From Moniliophthora roreri (taxonomy: Eukaryota > Basidiomycota > Agaricomycetes > Agaricales > Marasmiaceae), in contig LATX02000198.1 in assembly GCA_001466705.2 (NCBI GenBank), positions 186,001 through 250,000 on the forward strand: a DNA stretch of 64,000 nt. Reading direction: 5' to 3'. Shown one piece after another: positions 35,355 to 48,213 of the stretch; position 1 is the first letter of the stretch; every line of letters begins with the position of its first letter. The notes beneath the pieces are model-generated. The model worked only from the letters and a program-made list of their open reading frames with translations, had not been told where the DNA came from and ran no database searches. The position numbers and the translations under genes are program-made.

Positions 35355-36741
35355 ATGGACAGAGGAAGAAAGGGACCTGGCATTCTGCATCTGTTTAAAT
35401 AGACAGATGAGTATGTGGTGGATATTAAGGAAATGAAGAACATACTTCCAAATTGTCATTTGTATTATTGACGATTTGTTCTTCCTCATCTGATGAATCC
35501 ACAGATGCCTTTGAGGCTTTACACTTTCCTAAAGGATATTAATGAATAATACCAGAACATGATGAAGAGAGTGTGAGGACTGACAGTTTTTGAATGCAGC
35601 TGCATGAGCACAAAAGGCATGCATCCCATGTGTGAAAGCCTTGAGGGAACCCAGGATAAATGGAGCCTTAGCACCAGTCAAGATCTGAGTGTTAATAAAC
35701 TCAATGCAAGCACAATAGAGTTTATCATCGGTGGCAACATGCTTAAAATTAAGTCACTCTTTCTAGAAAAAGGATAATATTAATGGGTAGAATTGAGAAG
35801 AGAGATAATATTAAGGTGTACTAGATGGTCTGTGAGTTGTGCAACCAGAAGGCTATGAATAGTAGGTCTGCTACTGTTTGCAGAATGCTTAATGAAGTTG
35901 AACAGCTCAGTAGTGTTGTGAAACCATGTCTGACGATCAGGCCAAGAGTTGAATGGAGGCATTGAAGTAGTACCCGGAATAGTAGGTGATGTATGTTGAA
36001 TAAGAGAGAGAGAAAAAGAATAAAGTATGGGAAGTTATAGTTTGAATGCACAGAACTTATAGGCATGAGCCATAGGATGTGCACATTTGTAATAATAGAT
36101 GTTGGAAATCATCAGATGAGATTTTGAAATATGTGTACCTTGCCTGAACAATGGGAATGTTGTTATTATTTAGTTGGGGGGAGGAATACACACTGGAAAT
36201 TTCAACAATTTCAACAATTTTCAACAATTTTCAAAAAGAATTGAATAGAGATTGACAGCCTCTACTGCTATCACCCACTTACTCTCAAGTCAGCTCCACT
36301 CTATGTTAGTGACCTTTATACAAGCTGCAAACAGAGCAGCCTTCTCACTAGTGTTCTGGATAGAAAGTAGAGAGTACTTAGGTTTAGGTATATTGGCTGG
36401 AAACTTGACAACAGGCATGTCTGAAGACATCACCTTGAGAACCTCAGAGTCATTCCAGGTGTGAGTCAGCCAAGAGTACATACAACCACCAAGATTGGGA
36501 ATAGAAGTAACAGAATGGTTAACAGTAGTCTTGTACTTGTTATTGTCTACACTAGAGAAGTCAACCAGGGTGCTAGGTTCCTTGCTTGCAGATGCTTTGG
36601 CCAACATGTCAATCTTGGACTTGAGTTGTAATGGAGTTGCAGTTTTAAACACCTTTTTTATATGTTTCTAGCACAGCCACAGCCATGTGGTATTCGTTTC
36701 TTCTATATTGTTCTGTTTCCTTTTCTGTAATGTTCTTCCAG

Positions 36742-37150
36742 GGTCAGAACCTAAGAGGGGGATACTGTTATGCTCATACCACTCAGCCAAAATTGCTCAT
36801 ATGAGTTCAATATTATGGTCACCACTCCACTTACACATTCTTGCCCACATGTTCTGCATTTGTATACTTGCAGCACATTCTCTTGCAGCATGTTCTGGAA
36901 AGTCCTCATGTAAAGACATGTGTTGACCTTATTGCATCTGTCTAGCTAGTATATAAACCCATGTACAGTACTCTAATATCTCAGGTAGAAGATTAACATT
37001 GTTCTATGCAATCTCTCATCTGAACTCCTCATCCTTCTCATACAAGACCCTTTATCTCATGCAACTCTTTGCCATAAGGTTGTAGGGCTGTTGCTAATAG
37101 CTTTAGCAAACATGCCTGCATACAGTGTTCCTTGTATGACTCTCCCTTAG
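36742..37150 (+). repeat. Possible polypurine tract and LTR fragment
   Basis: The purine run AAGAGGGGGATA (about 36752) is followed at once by TGTTATGCTCATACC, the layout of a 3' polypurine tract and LTR start. About 190 bp on is a TATA-like AGTATATAAACCC, as in LTR promoters. I could not find the partner LTR, a clear CA end or coding domains, so this is tentative; it may be a copia-type remnant. Confidence 0.35.
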
Positions 37151-37181
37151 TTATTTGGCCATACTTCCTATCTCTTCTGCA

Positions 37182-39100
37182 CACCTGCAAAAAGCACATA
37201 GCATTATAATAGAGTTATAACCCCCATAATGCATTATGAGTTCCATAATCATTAGTAACCCTGTTATATGCCAAGTTGAACATGATAACTTAGTTATAAT
37301 CTGGTTATAATGTAGTTGTAATGTACTATAATAATTACAGACCTTATGATAATTATAATCAGTTGCAACACTATTACAACCTAAAGATGATGTTACAACC
37401 ACATTATAACTCTAGTGGTCCATCCATGTGAGCCAGAAAACCACTCAGCAATCACTCTGAACAGGAAAATGAATGCAAAAGACTATATTTCTGAGTAAAC
37501 AACTACAATACATTGAACATTACATAGGTACCCTACAAGCACCATATGACTCATGCCATCCACCTCCCACTCCCTCCAACCCAGCTTCTATGTGCTTCTC
37601 AAGCCTGCTGACATTGAATAGGATCAGGTTCTGTGGATGAATATTGGGTAGGGAACTTACTGGAGCAGTATTGATTACTATGTATGAACCTGGTGAGTGA
37701 TAAGGCTGTTGAGAGCAAACTACTTGTGCAAAGTGAATATTCAGCACAAAATATTAGACAAGAACAAACTTACAACTTAGCAACTCAATATTCTGGGGGG
37801 GAGAGGGTGTGAGACCTGTCAAGGTCAACTCTAGGCATGCACAGTGGGTTCCTATCTTCATGCCAGTCACTATCTAGACTATGGGGGTGTTGGAGATCAG
37901 TTCCTGCTATGAGTTGTGGGAGGCAAAAGGTAGTACATACCTCAGGGGAGAAAGCCTTGTGGGTGAGGGAAGGTTCTCAATATATGGAGGAGGGTACTGA
38001 GAGGAGTAAGTATTGAGAAGATTCTGGAAGAGGATAATACACACCTTATAATGGGTCTGTCTCTAGCTCCAACTCTCTCAGCCCTTTTCCTACAACTCCT
38101 TCTTTATTCTTCACCTATTCCACTTGTCCAATGTGCAGCACCATGGATTTGCAGTGACATCATTGAGTTGAGCTGTAATATACCATTCAAATCACCAAAT
38201 GCATGAGAAAAACCTCAAGAGACTCACCAATAGTTATGCAGAGCATTGCTAGACCATCTAGAGAGCTATAAGAGGAAGGGAGAGCTGGCAAAAAGGAAGG
38301 GATGCAGAGGAAAAAGGCAGAGATAGTGGTGGAAGGGAAGAAAGGAGCATTGGGCTGAGTTTGAAACATGGTTAGGCTTTATGTGAAAGCACATGGACCA
38401 CTTTAGGGCTGGCACAAGCTAGCATGAGCTGATCATTCAAGGATGTTGGTGAGATGGCAGGCAACAGCATTGAAGATAATGCTAGACCAGTGAAATTGAT
38501 GATAACATGGCTTCAGCTCCAGTCCTGGACTTTCTGAGTTGCACAGCCCCAACTCCAAACATCATTCAAATTACCTGAGCTGCATCCAGCTCATTTTGTG
38601 GTCATTTCACTAAATTTTTCCTCTGTGCAATACAATTCCTATTCAAGCTTTACAACTTACATGACACAGAGCTCAAAGTCACTGCAATTCCCTTCAATAG
38701 CATTCAATGCATCACTGAGCCTGAGTTTTGCCCTGTGTGTGATGTCACCAAAGTCCCACACCTTGACTGGCACTTGGTTAGCACTTGGCAACTACTTGGG
38801 CTGTCATTTGATTTTCTACAGATGCACTTGTAACCAGTAGTATTGATCTACATGGGTTTTAATGTAGTTTCACTTGCTGTAATGATTGCAGATGGGTTAT
38901 AATATAGTTGTAATATGGTTGTAATGCCAAATAATGAATCTGGGTGGTTACAATGTGGTTGTAAAGGGGTCAAAATATTTTGAAATATTACAAGAAGGTT
39001 ATAAATGCAGTTCAAATTTGCCTAAAATTATTATGGTATGTTGTAATCTATGTAATTCTGTTGCAATGCTATTAGGATGCTATGTACTTTTTGTAGGTGC
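37182..39100. mobile_element. TIR element of about 1.9 kb, non-coding
   Basis: The ends are inverted repeats: ACCTGCAAAAAGCACATAGC on the left, matched by the reverse complement of the right end ACCTACAAAAAGTACATAGC, with similarity continuing through CTAATAG. The subterminal 200 bp at each side are crowded with GTTATAAT/GTTGTAAT words in both orientations. No transposase frame is seen and the target duplication could not be settled. It is a non-autonomous DNA element of undetermined superfamily. Confidence 0.6.
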
Positions 39101-39577
39101 ATAGTCCTAACAAGTAAACACAAAACAATATAATGATAGCAAGATGTAGAGTATATTTACAGCAATGTGATAATATGTGCAGCCATACCTCTGGGTACAG
39201 TGTCAATACATAGTGTGAGAGGGCTTGTAATATTGGTATCCTTTGTAATTTTTATAAAAAATTTCAGACCCCATTCTGTGAAATTTGCATGAAGGATTTC
39301 TTTGATTTCATATGTACAACTTTGGTATTTACCAAAATGGGTACTCTTTAGTTAAAGAGTTAGAGGACAGAAACTTTATTTCCTCATAAAGTCATAATAA
39401 CTAACATATATGATATTATACTAACACAAAAAGTAGAAAAGATGTGTACATTGGAAGCAAAGCAAGTGAACATGTAAACGAATGACTACTGCTACTCATG
39501 TAATGGAACATCAAACTACAAACGAGTGACATGTAATATGGGTATCAATAGCTGAAATTTGAAATAGGTATCAACTC
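39101..39577. other. AT-rich junction between repeat and gene halves
   Basis: No gene seen. It probably holds the 3' UTR and terminator of the BTB/CAP-Gly gene, which ends at 39578. Base composition changes visibly from here rightwards. Confidence 0.4.
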
Positions 39578-42500
39578 CTAGTCCACATCCTCACCACCCT
39601 CACCCTCCTCTTCTTCTACAGCATCAACCACATACAGCACCTGTTCAGGCCTCACAAACAACCCTCTCTTCTCTCCTCCCCCTCTTGTTCCTCCACCCAC
39701 AATCTTCTTCCTTGGCATTGTGCCCGTACCGTTGCCGCCTATCCGCGGAGAAGCAATCGGACTGGTTGCAAACCGTCTATGTTGATGCATTGAGTGGGAA
39801 ACATCTGTATCATCCCATGCCGCTGTACTCAGCGACGGAGGAGAGAGTTTGAAATAGCGAATACCGTTCAGTGACCCGTCATGCCACTTGACTCCTTTCG
39901 TATTCGTGCCGTTCGTACTCGTCTTCCCAGGACCCGTACTCGAAGAGGGCACCTCAACCCCCACCCAACTCCCTTCTTCACCTTGGATCTGACCAATGTA
40001 TTTTGCGTACGCCTTCACGCGCCTCTTGGTCAGTAGAATGACACACGGGATACCGATATCGAGGGTAGCGCCTATGAGAGTGGCTGGTGGAGGTCTTTCT
40101 TCCCCAGGCTTTACGTTGAGCTTCTGGGTGGTTTTTGAAACAGACTTGGCTGCACTTGACGCCGTCGGCTTCGTGACACCACCCGCACCTCTCAGAGTGT
40201 CTGTTGATTTCTTTTTAGGAAGCGGCGGGGGGCTCTCTTTCTCCCGTTCCTTTTTTATGCTGGCAGATCGAGTAGACGATGCAACTGAAGGTGGCCGCTT
40301 CGATGACGCTACCGAAGGCGGTCGTTTCTTTGAAGCAGTGTTCGACATAGCAGTGGACTTGATAGATACCCCGGAAAGGGATTTCACTGAAACACTGCCC
40401 ACACTAGCCGTCCGCTCCCTCTTCTTTGCTGCATTTGAGGCTGAAGAGGCAGTCTTGTATTCTGTAGTCGTTGTTGTACTAGTCCGAGTACTCGCGGAGG
40501 ACACCGGCCGCCTGCCCACAGAAATGGAAGACGATGTTGAGGGTCGCCGGGTCGACACTGGCCTCGAGTTCGAGACTGAGGCGCCCGAGGACGATGGACG
40601 CAAGGAACGACGAATAGTGCTAGTCGTACTCTTTGTACTACCCGCGCTATTGACTCTTTGCCGCGGCGCAATACTAGATGTAGTCGAGGTCGTGCTAGCC
40701 AGGGATGTCAACGACGCTTTGGGTGTCAACGCTCTTCTCGGAGACGGCGATGTGGAAGTGGAAGTGGATTGTTTCTCATCCTCGACTTCCTCGGACGCTG
40801 GCTCTAGTTCTGGTTCTGGTTCAACCACCTTGGGCACCGGCACTGGTATCTCAGTTTTATTCCCAGCATCATCTTGCGTAAGCTTTGAATCTGGCCTTTC
40901 CCCCCGCCCCGATACTACGCGACTTTTCGTTGTCGCAGTAGACGTGGTTGATCGGAATGACCGTACACTCGACGCACCGGAGACAATCCTCTTCTGGGGA
41001 GGAAGGTTTTTCGATAACGTTGATACACGCATTGAAGATCTAGACGATGCAATGGGAGATATGGCGCGAGTGGGGGATAATGTTCCCTTAGTCCGAACGG
41101 TACCACTGGGCGATTGATCGCGAGTACGCGATACTCCTGACCGAACGGAAAAATTATCACGCATTGATGTCCCCGAGCGAATGGATATATTGTCATCCAC
41201 TCGAGAACGCGTTGAAACCCCTGAACGACTGGACAACCTGTCGGTGTCGTCCTTATGACCATTTGTCACTTTCAAACTCGCGCGGGATGTGGATGGTGTG
41301 GGGGTCAGAGTGGATGGTGTGGCGGTTGGAGTGGAAAGAAGATCGTCAGTTGAAATTTGCAGATCTGTGCTTCGTCAATAAATTCGAGGTAAAAGGAAGG
41401 AGACTGAATACTCACAATCACCAATCTCCTGCACAGCCCAAAACTCCATTTTCCCCTCCCTCGGTGCCTCCTCCTCGGTAGCCGACCTTGGTATGTTTCG
41501 TGGCTTCCACGTGTCGCCTTTGAGAATAAAACCGCCCGCATCTCTCACACCTCTCCATCTATTATTTTCCTTCATCCACTCCAAGATGTGCTGCCTCGTC
41601 TCATCGACCTGCACGCGGATGAAGTTGGTGGGCGGCAACAAGGGTTTCGAAGAATCATCTGGATCAGGAAGTAAAAGAACTTGGGATACCAGTGTCTGAT
41701 ACACCAAGGGTGCATTGATTAAGGAAAGGCCATTTAGTAAAGAGGAGAGAATGATCTGAAGAGTTTCAGTATGTGTGAAGGTTGGCGACGCCGTACTCTC
41801 TAGTAATAGAGAGTGCCATTCAGTCGGCGGTTCATCGGGCAAAGGCGGTGACAGACAATCGTCAATGTGGGAGGCAAGAGTATCGTTGATCACGTCCAAA
41901 CAGTTGAGCACATCAGCTTTGGTGATGTCCATGTTTTTCTTTTTGCTGAGAAGCCCTAGTGCTGCATCAGCGGCCATCAATAGAGGTAACGCATTCTGAG
42001 GCGTGGTTCTCTTTTTCACGCCTTTAAGTATGCTGTCACGGATCCTCTGCGAAAGTTCACCGTACTCCGGCGTACACCACCCCTCGCCGAATAAACCAAC
42101 CAAAGCCCTCCTCGCACCTCTATCCAATATCGAGTCGCGTACGTCTTCCCGCAACGCAAATTCCAATACTCTAGGGACCCTGCGTGCACATTGCCGACAC
42201 CGACAACCACCAGAACCCCATTTTCCCGAAGTAATGCTTTCGTATTCGCTAAATGGAAGGAAAGCATGGAATAATCCGTGGCACATTTCCATGATGATAC
42301 GAGCGCGAATTTCGGACTGGAGAGTAGGGAGATTGAGGTGTGAAGGAAGGGATGTAAGGAGGATGTTGAGGGCGGTTGTTAAATCGTAAGTCCGATGTGA
42401 GAAGGATAGTGTCCCAGTGTATAGAAATCCAAGCATGAAATGTAAAGACGCGGGCGTGTATGGTGGTGAAGGAAGGGTGAGGGTCGTAGTAGTCGGGTCC

Positions 42501-43162
42501 TTGAGCAACAAATTGGAAAAGTAATTGGACCGCGACAGTAAGATGAATTTATGGGTAGAAAACACGGCGGTAGAAGGCTCATGTTCGTTCGACAAGGCAA
42601 TACGGATATCTGAATAGAGCCTGGATCGCCACATGAACACCAGGTCCCTCCGGAGTTTATCAATCCTGGCTTCTTCAGATGAATCTGTACTGGAATCGAA
42701 CAGAAACTCAAATGCTTCGCCGAATCCTTTGCCCGTATACAAGTATTCGAGTTCATTTGAGAAAAGAGCGCTATTGATGCGAGTTCGAATTCGGAGAGGG
42801 CCACTTCCAGCGGGAGAAGGTGATGGTGTTCTGGGATATCTATCTTCGTCTTCTTCGTCATCGTCGAATGACAGCGCACTGGCGCTGGGGTTGGGTCGAA
42901 ATTGAAAATATCTAGACTGGAATGAAGGTGGTGCTCGAGCGTAGACGATAGCTTAACCAGCAGCAAGTCAGAATATAAACATACTACGGAAATACGAGAG
43001 CAATGTCGCACCTTTATGACCCCAAACTTGCTCGACGTCGTCGTCGTCTTCTCCTACTTCCCATACAACGTCCGGAAAACGATCTTTTGCCAGTAGAAAT
43101 AGCTTTGAGAGGTCTTGCTGCCATGTCTCTGTGCTCAGCGCATTGCTCGACACGAGCGACAT
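39578..43162 (-). CDS. Tandem BTB plus CAP-Gly domain protein (3 exons, 1157 aa)
   Basis: Exons 43162-43012, 42951-41416 and 41364-39578 have GT-AG introns of 60 and 51 nt and total 3474 nt. The first joint gives VWGHKAIVYARAPPSF, the second GDYLQISTDDLL, so what look like two genes are one. BTB 1 is about residues 15-140, with an acidic insert and ELEYLYTGKG. BTB 2 is about 155-265 (LYSDIRIALS, STHKFILLSRSNYF, GFLYTG). A long Ser/Thr/Arg-rich basic linker (about 600-980) follows. CAP-Gly is near 990-1140 (KYIGQIQGEEGSWVGVEV, KWHDGSLNGIRYF, RGLFVRPEQ) and the tail is acidic. CAP-Gly domains bind tubulin or EB-type C-termini; BTB domains dimerise or recruit Cul3. I infer a microtubule-associated adaptor. 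It sits 141 bp downstream of the MET5 stop. Confidence 0.85.
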
Positions 43163-43303
43163 GGTCGACCACAGCCCAATCTCCTAGGGTTAGGGTATTA
43201 TTACTCGCTGGCGAGGTGGTCTTTGACTTCAAAGATTCGCTTCTAATTCCATTCCTCAGAATGATAGATAATACTACAGCCTACAGATATGCTTATATTG
43301 CAA

Positions 43304-46300
43304 TTATACTTGAAATTGTTCCTCTCCGCCAGCCCTGTCGTAGTATTCTTTTCCGCTCGTTGTCTGAGCAATATACCCCGCTCTAACTGTCCAGTCGCCG
43401 AAATGTTCTCCTTCATTTCGCTCCAGAGCATACCGCTTGATCATTGGACCCAAAATCGCCAAAATCTCCGGTTCTGTTACCGTTTCTATAATGATTTCTT
43501 GTCAGTGAATGGTACCAGGAGAAGACGTAAAGGAACCAGCCTCTGTAAATTTTGTTAACCCTCTGCCCGTAATACCCTCCCCCCAACAGCATGAGATATG
43601 TTCCAGGTGCTTTTCCGACAAACGCCACCTCTGCAACATAAGGTCGAGCACAACCATTAGGGCAACCAGTCATTCGCATCACTATTGAATCGTTTCGAAG
43701 GCCGTTCTCTTCGCAAAGTTTCTCTACTTTGTCGATGAGTAATGGCAGATACCGCTCTGATTCCGCATTCGCAAGACCTGTAAAGTAATTGAGATAAGGT
43801 ACAAGAATCAAAAGTAATATCAGATATACATACCACATGTAGGGAATGCAACGCAAGCAGACGAGCTCAATCTCAAACCAGTGTAATTCAGGTTGTCCAT
43901 TCTGAACTGCGCTAAAATCTCCTTGATTCTTGGCAAATCGTCGTCCGCAATATCTGAGATCAAGAGATGCTGATTTGCCGTCAGCCTGAAGGTACCCTTG
44001 TGTACTTTGGCTATTTCCCGTAAGCCAGTCTTGAAATCCTTCCCTGGCTCATCCTGGATCCTCCCATTTTCAATAAACATCGTAAAGTGATGCTTGCCGT
44101 CTTCGCCGGTAGCCCATCCGAAATCGTCTATGTTTCGGTCGAATGCATATGGCCGAGACGGCTCAAGCTCGTAACCGAGTAGTTTCTCGACCTCTGCCTT
44201 AAACACATCCAAGCCCATACGGTCGATTGTGTATTTGAGTCGGGCATTTTTACGACTCCAAGCAGGTCAGTAAGGACAATTGAAAAGAGTATACACCGGG
44301 AGACTCACTCGACTCGGTTGCCATTATCTCGCTGCACCAACATTATCTTCTCAGCCATATATTTCCCTTGGTCAGGTTTGCAGAATCCGACAACATCTGC
44401 AGTACGAGGATAGGTCTTCTTGTTACCAAAGGTTACACCCATGCCTCCTCCAACGGTGACATTGAAACCAGCAAGCTCCCCTTGGTCATCTACGATGGCG
44501 ATGAACCCAACGTCGTTTGCGAACACGTCTACATCATTAGTTGGCGGGACCGCAACGGCAATTTTGAACTGTTGGCGATGTCAGGACTCGAATGTACAAA
44601 CATCACAAGGTGAACCTACTTTACGAGGCAGATAAAATTCTCCATACAAAGGCTCGACGTCCTTCAATGCTTCACCAGCGACCAACTTTTTATCAAGCCA
44701 AATCTCATGATATGCCGTCGTCCTGGGAACCAGATGCTCGCTAACAGTGACACAAAACTGATGAACCTGAGCATGAAGCTTGGACATTGTTGGGATGGAC
44801 GAACAGATGACATTCCTTCAAACTACGTCAGTAATGGGACAGCTTGCATTAGTAGAAAAATAACCTGTTAACATCTCCACAAGCTGCAAGGGTATCAAGC
44901 AAAGCACGATTAATATCTTGTATTGCAGGTTTCAGATGTCTCTTGATCACGCCGTGGAACTGGAACGTTTGTCTCGTAGTGATCTTGAACGTCCCATTGC
45001 CATGTTCATTCGCAATTTGATCCATTTGCAACCACTGATCTGGCTTGCAGACACCGCCCGGCATCCTAACTCGAATCATGAACGCGTAGGCAGGCTCGAC
45101 ACCCTGCGCCTGGCGTTCTTCCCGAATATCACGGTCATCTTGTTGATAGATTCCATGGAACTTGGTCAACTGCGTGTCACTTGCAGCCAATGCACCTGTT
45201 GAGGTGTCCTCAAGCCCCTCTGCAATCGTTCCGCGGAGATAGTTGGAAGCCGCCTTGATATGCTCATTGGTGATAGGATCAGGCTCCTTCTCAGTCACCT
45301 CGATGTTGTCTACACCGAAAAGCTTCCACAATTTTGGCTCCCAAGCTTTGTACCCTGTCTGATAACCATCCGCGTCCTGGTCGTCGCCAAGTGCCAGGTC
45401 TATCACCCTCTCACCCCCTAATTTCTCTAACCTTACATCCAAATCTTTCCCGGGCTTGTTGTAGTACTGTGCATCCTCAGGTCGTGGCCAGTAATGACTG
45501 TCTCCCATACCAAATATGGCATACTTGAGTTTGGTAAAGAGTTTGTCCCCCTTGGAGACAGCAGCGTTGATGGCTTTGAAAAACTGTCTCCCGTTCTGCG
45601 GAGGCTCACCCTGCCCAGCGGTAGACGTAACGAACACCACGTACTCCTCTCCAACGAGCGTATCAAGTGGCACAGAGTCCATCGTTGCAAGCGTGACGGT
45701 CAATCCCCTGACTTGCGCACGATTCCTCACCCTCTTGGCCACCTTTTCTGCTGCACCGCCATCAGACGCGTAGAGTATCGTAATGGGTGGGACATCGAGC
45801 GCAGTCACAAGCTCATTATACGACTGCTGTGCCTTTTTCTTCCTAGCCTCCTTCACCGTCTCGCCCAGGCTGCTAACAAGCTCTGACGCCATCTCTGGTT
45901 TTGAACGAACAAGTTGCGACAAGTGATTCTGTCTGTCGAGGAATTGCTGCAAATCGATTTTGATCGCATCCGAGTCCAACGAGAACGGCTCCTTCCCATC
46001 CCGCTCCTTACTGGGGTCCCAACGGTAAAGTGGCCAGTATCCTGCATCGACAGCGAGCTTCGTTTCCTTGAGGATATCCAAAGCCATTACATCTTCTGAC
46101 GCATAAGGAAGGTACGCCAAGACGACACTAGGGCCGGAGTAGGCATCTGCCTCGAGAAGCGCTTGTAGGACTTGCGCATACGATGAATATACAGCTACAC
46201 TGCCCACATAAACATCCCCGTGATTCATAGCATATAACCCAACATCATGCTTCCTCCTGCCTTGATCACTTGAGTTTCGGGAGCTGTATGGGACAGTATC

Positions 46301-47860
46301 AATGAGGAGAATATTGACATTGAGTTTCGAAGCAATAGCATGGTGAAGGCCCGATGCTCCCAAATCGTATGACCATGCATCAGAGCCAATAATCCAGCGG
46401 GATGCAGATGGTAGATATGTACGTAACGAGAGCACTGTATCAGCCGCTGAGCTTTTCACAGGTGAGGCCTCAAGGTGCTGTACAATCTCCTGACCAAGCA
46501 TACGACTCTTCTCCGCATGATCCTTGGCCAAAACCCATTTAGAGAGCAGAGAATGCAGTTTCGCATCCAGACCGGGGGATTGCAGCAGCTCCCTGACCGC
46601 AGCAATGAGCTCGTCTCTTCTCTCTAATTGACCACGGACACGACCCAGCGCATATTCTGGTGTGGTTGCGATCTCTCCTTGGGAACGAACGAACGACGGT
46701 GAATTCGAAACCTCAAGCCGGTCATTGAACAGATGTGATAGGATCTTGGTGTAGGAAAGTTCGTGCTTGGGAACGTGGGGTTCAATGTGAATAGATGCTT
46801 GGTTAGGAGATGGTATGGAGCCGAGGCTTAAGCGTGATAATGGAGACTCGGCAGCGCGCTGCAGAAGTTTCTGAACGTCGATCTCAGAAACATCGTCAAG
46901 ATTGCCCAACACTCCGGTATGTACCGTAGGCCGTTCGGTGGCTTCGCGCTGCTGTAGAGCACTGACGACTTCGAGGTATAATGGGGTCCATTTCATAGAC
47001 CAATTTGTCACCTGCTCCAATACGACGACGCAGGAGATTGTCAAGGGAATTTCATTGAGGATTCGGGAAGGAAGGAGCGGCGATAACAGGGAAACCGACA
47101 CGAAAGAGACACCATCTACATCGACGTCGAGATTATCCCTTCCCAGGAGGAAAATCAGGGTGTGAGGCTCTGAGGAACCTCGAGTGGTGAACGAGCGAAT
47201 GGGTCGATGGACGAAGGACAGTGTGTGTAAGGATGCTCTTTCGTAAGCCTTAAACAAGGCCAGAATGTCGGGATCGTCTTGATGTCTGAGCACATCACCG
47301 TTTACATGACCATTAGCATGACCGTTGACTCCATTTAATTTGTTCTCCTCCTCCTTAAATAAGAGCTGTAATATCTCATCCTCCTCGAGCTCCGTGACCT
47401 TCCCCTCTTCACTCTGCCCGTAGAACACATGGACAACTGCCTTCTTCTCTGCTCGTGCAATTCGCGAAGCCAACAGGGCATTGTCGGAGGCCTGCTGTGC
47501 ATTGGCGGATAATATAAAGTAAGGCGCAACAGCTCGGAGTAATAAAGCATCGGAAAGGTCATTGCCCACCGCAATGTGTAGGACGAGAGGAAGCGAAGAG
47601 AGCTCTGAACAGGCCAAAACCAGTCGTGATATCGACTGTGAGCCCAATGACGCCAAGTACGCAATCAGACCACCACTCGAACTGCGTCGGAGAATAGAGG
47701 CGGCTGGATCTCCTCCATTGGGGACTGGGACAACTAAAGGAGTCCGTTGTTTGGAGAGCTCGGACACTCGAGAGATTACCGGTGTAGCTGATGGTAGAGA
47801 ATGGACAAGTGTATCCGAGGCAATAAATGCAATACGAGCAACAGCGTCTATAGCGGTCAT
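43304..47860 (-). CDS. MET5: Sulfite reductase (NADPH) beta subunit, hemoprotein
   Basis: Reduces sulfite to sulfide in assimilatory sulfate reduction, receiving NADPH electrons from the alpha flavoprotein (Met10); cytosolic. Exons: 47860-44865, 44815-44620, 44568-44309, 44255-43834, 43777-43541, 43485-43304; 4293 nt, 1430 aa, close to yeast Met5 (1442). It has an N-terminal pyruvate-ferredoxin-oxidoreductase-like region, a flavodoxin-like domain from about residue 680 ([29 protein letters not shown]), then two ferredoxin/siroheme reductase repeats. Siroheme/4Fe-4S cysteines are seen in ACVAFPTCG and [10 protein letters not shown]. The last intron (43540-43486) fits only a GC-AG pair; the others are GT-AG. 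ATG 47860 was chosen because GTGAGT at 47920 looks like a splice donor, so a short upstream coding exon near 47930 is possible. Confidence 0.93.
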
Positions 47861-48213
47861 GATGAAGACCTCGAAGACCTCGTCAGACCATAATAATTGA
47901 TGTGCCAATGAAATACTCACCTAGGAGATGGAGGTTCCAGTTTAGAAGATCCTTGGATAAACCTTTTGGTCATGCAACAAAAAAATGGCAATACTTGTCG
48001 TCGGAAGCACCTCATTACTTTGCCGCTGTTTGACTTTTTCACCACACCCACCTATCGGGTCAGCAACTCTCGGCACGATGCCCGTACGTGGGTCGTATCT
48101 CGCGTCCCGCAAAAAATTACCTGGAAATACGCTAGAATTTTCTGATAGTTGAGGCAAAGAGGGTTGAACAGTAGAAAAGATTAGGTCGAGTCACAACTTG
48201 ACCAACCACCACC
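47861..48213. promoter_or_regulatory. Divergent promoter region of MET5 and SEN2
   Basis: The two start codons lie about 350 bp apart on opposite strands, so both promoters must share this stretch. It includes a probable 5' splice donor of MET5 (GTGAGT at 47920 on the - strand). I could not identify a specific binding site. Confidence 0.6.

Larger units (their letters stand above)
29259..36652 (-). pseudogene. Hypothetical gene S2, inverted relative of S1, broken
   Basis: On the - strand the S1 blocks recur: 35962-35780 (PPFNSWPDRQTWFHNTTELF), the VATD..LYCAC block near 35740-35590, and 29464-29260 (DLEKATSKVLLSVANFLYAE). A further 120-aa block at 36652-36290 (CMYSWLTHTWNDSEVLKVMS) has no counterpart in S1. 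R is inserted between the ALAFES and LIPSLDLEK parts. Two stretches (31664-34278 and 34280-35354) are redundant copies, so the real locus is probably 29259-31662 joined to 35355-36652. The 3' end is lost at the junction with G1. Function unknown. Confidence 0.45.

Noticed and set aside
39996..41117. 373-aa open frame on the + strand opposite the CAP-Gly exon
   Set aside because: It is the shadow of a long Ser/Thr/Arg-rich coding region. It has no domain pattern, while the - strand frame has CAP-Gly motifs and consistent splicing.
41375..42742. Separate BTB gene ending in SVSFLLPRIY
   Set aside because: The ending is read-through of an intron (GTGAGT at 41415, CACAG at 41365). Splicing continues the frame into the CAP-Gly exon.
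42379..43011. 210-aa - strand frame overlapping the BTB exon
   Set aside because: Wrong frame; BTB motifs are in the neighbouring frame, joined to exon 1 at 43012.
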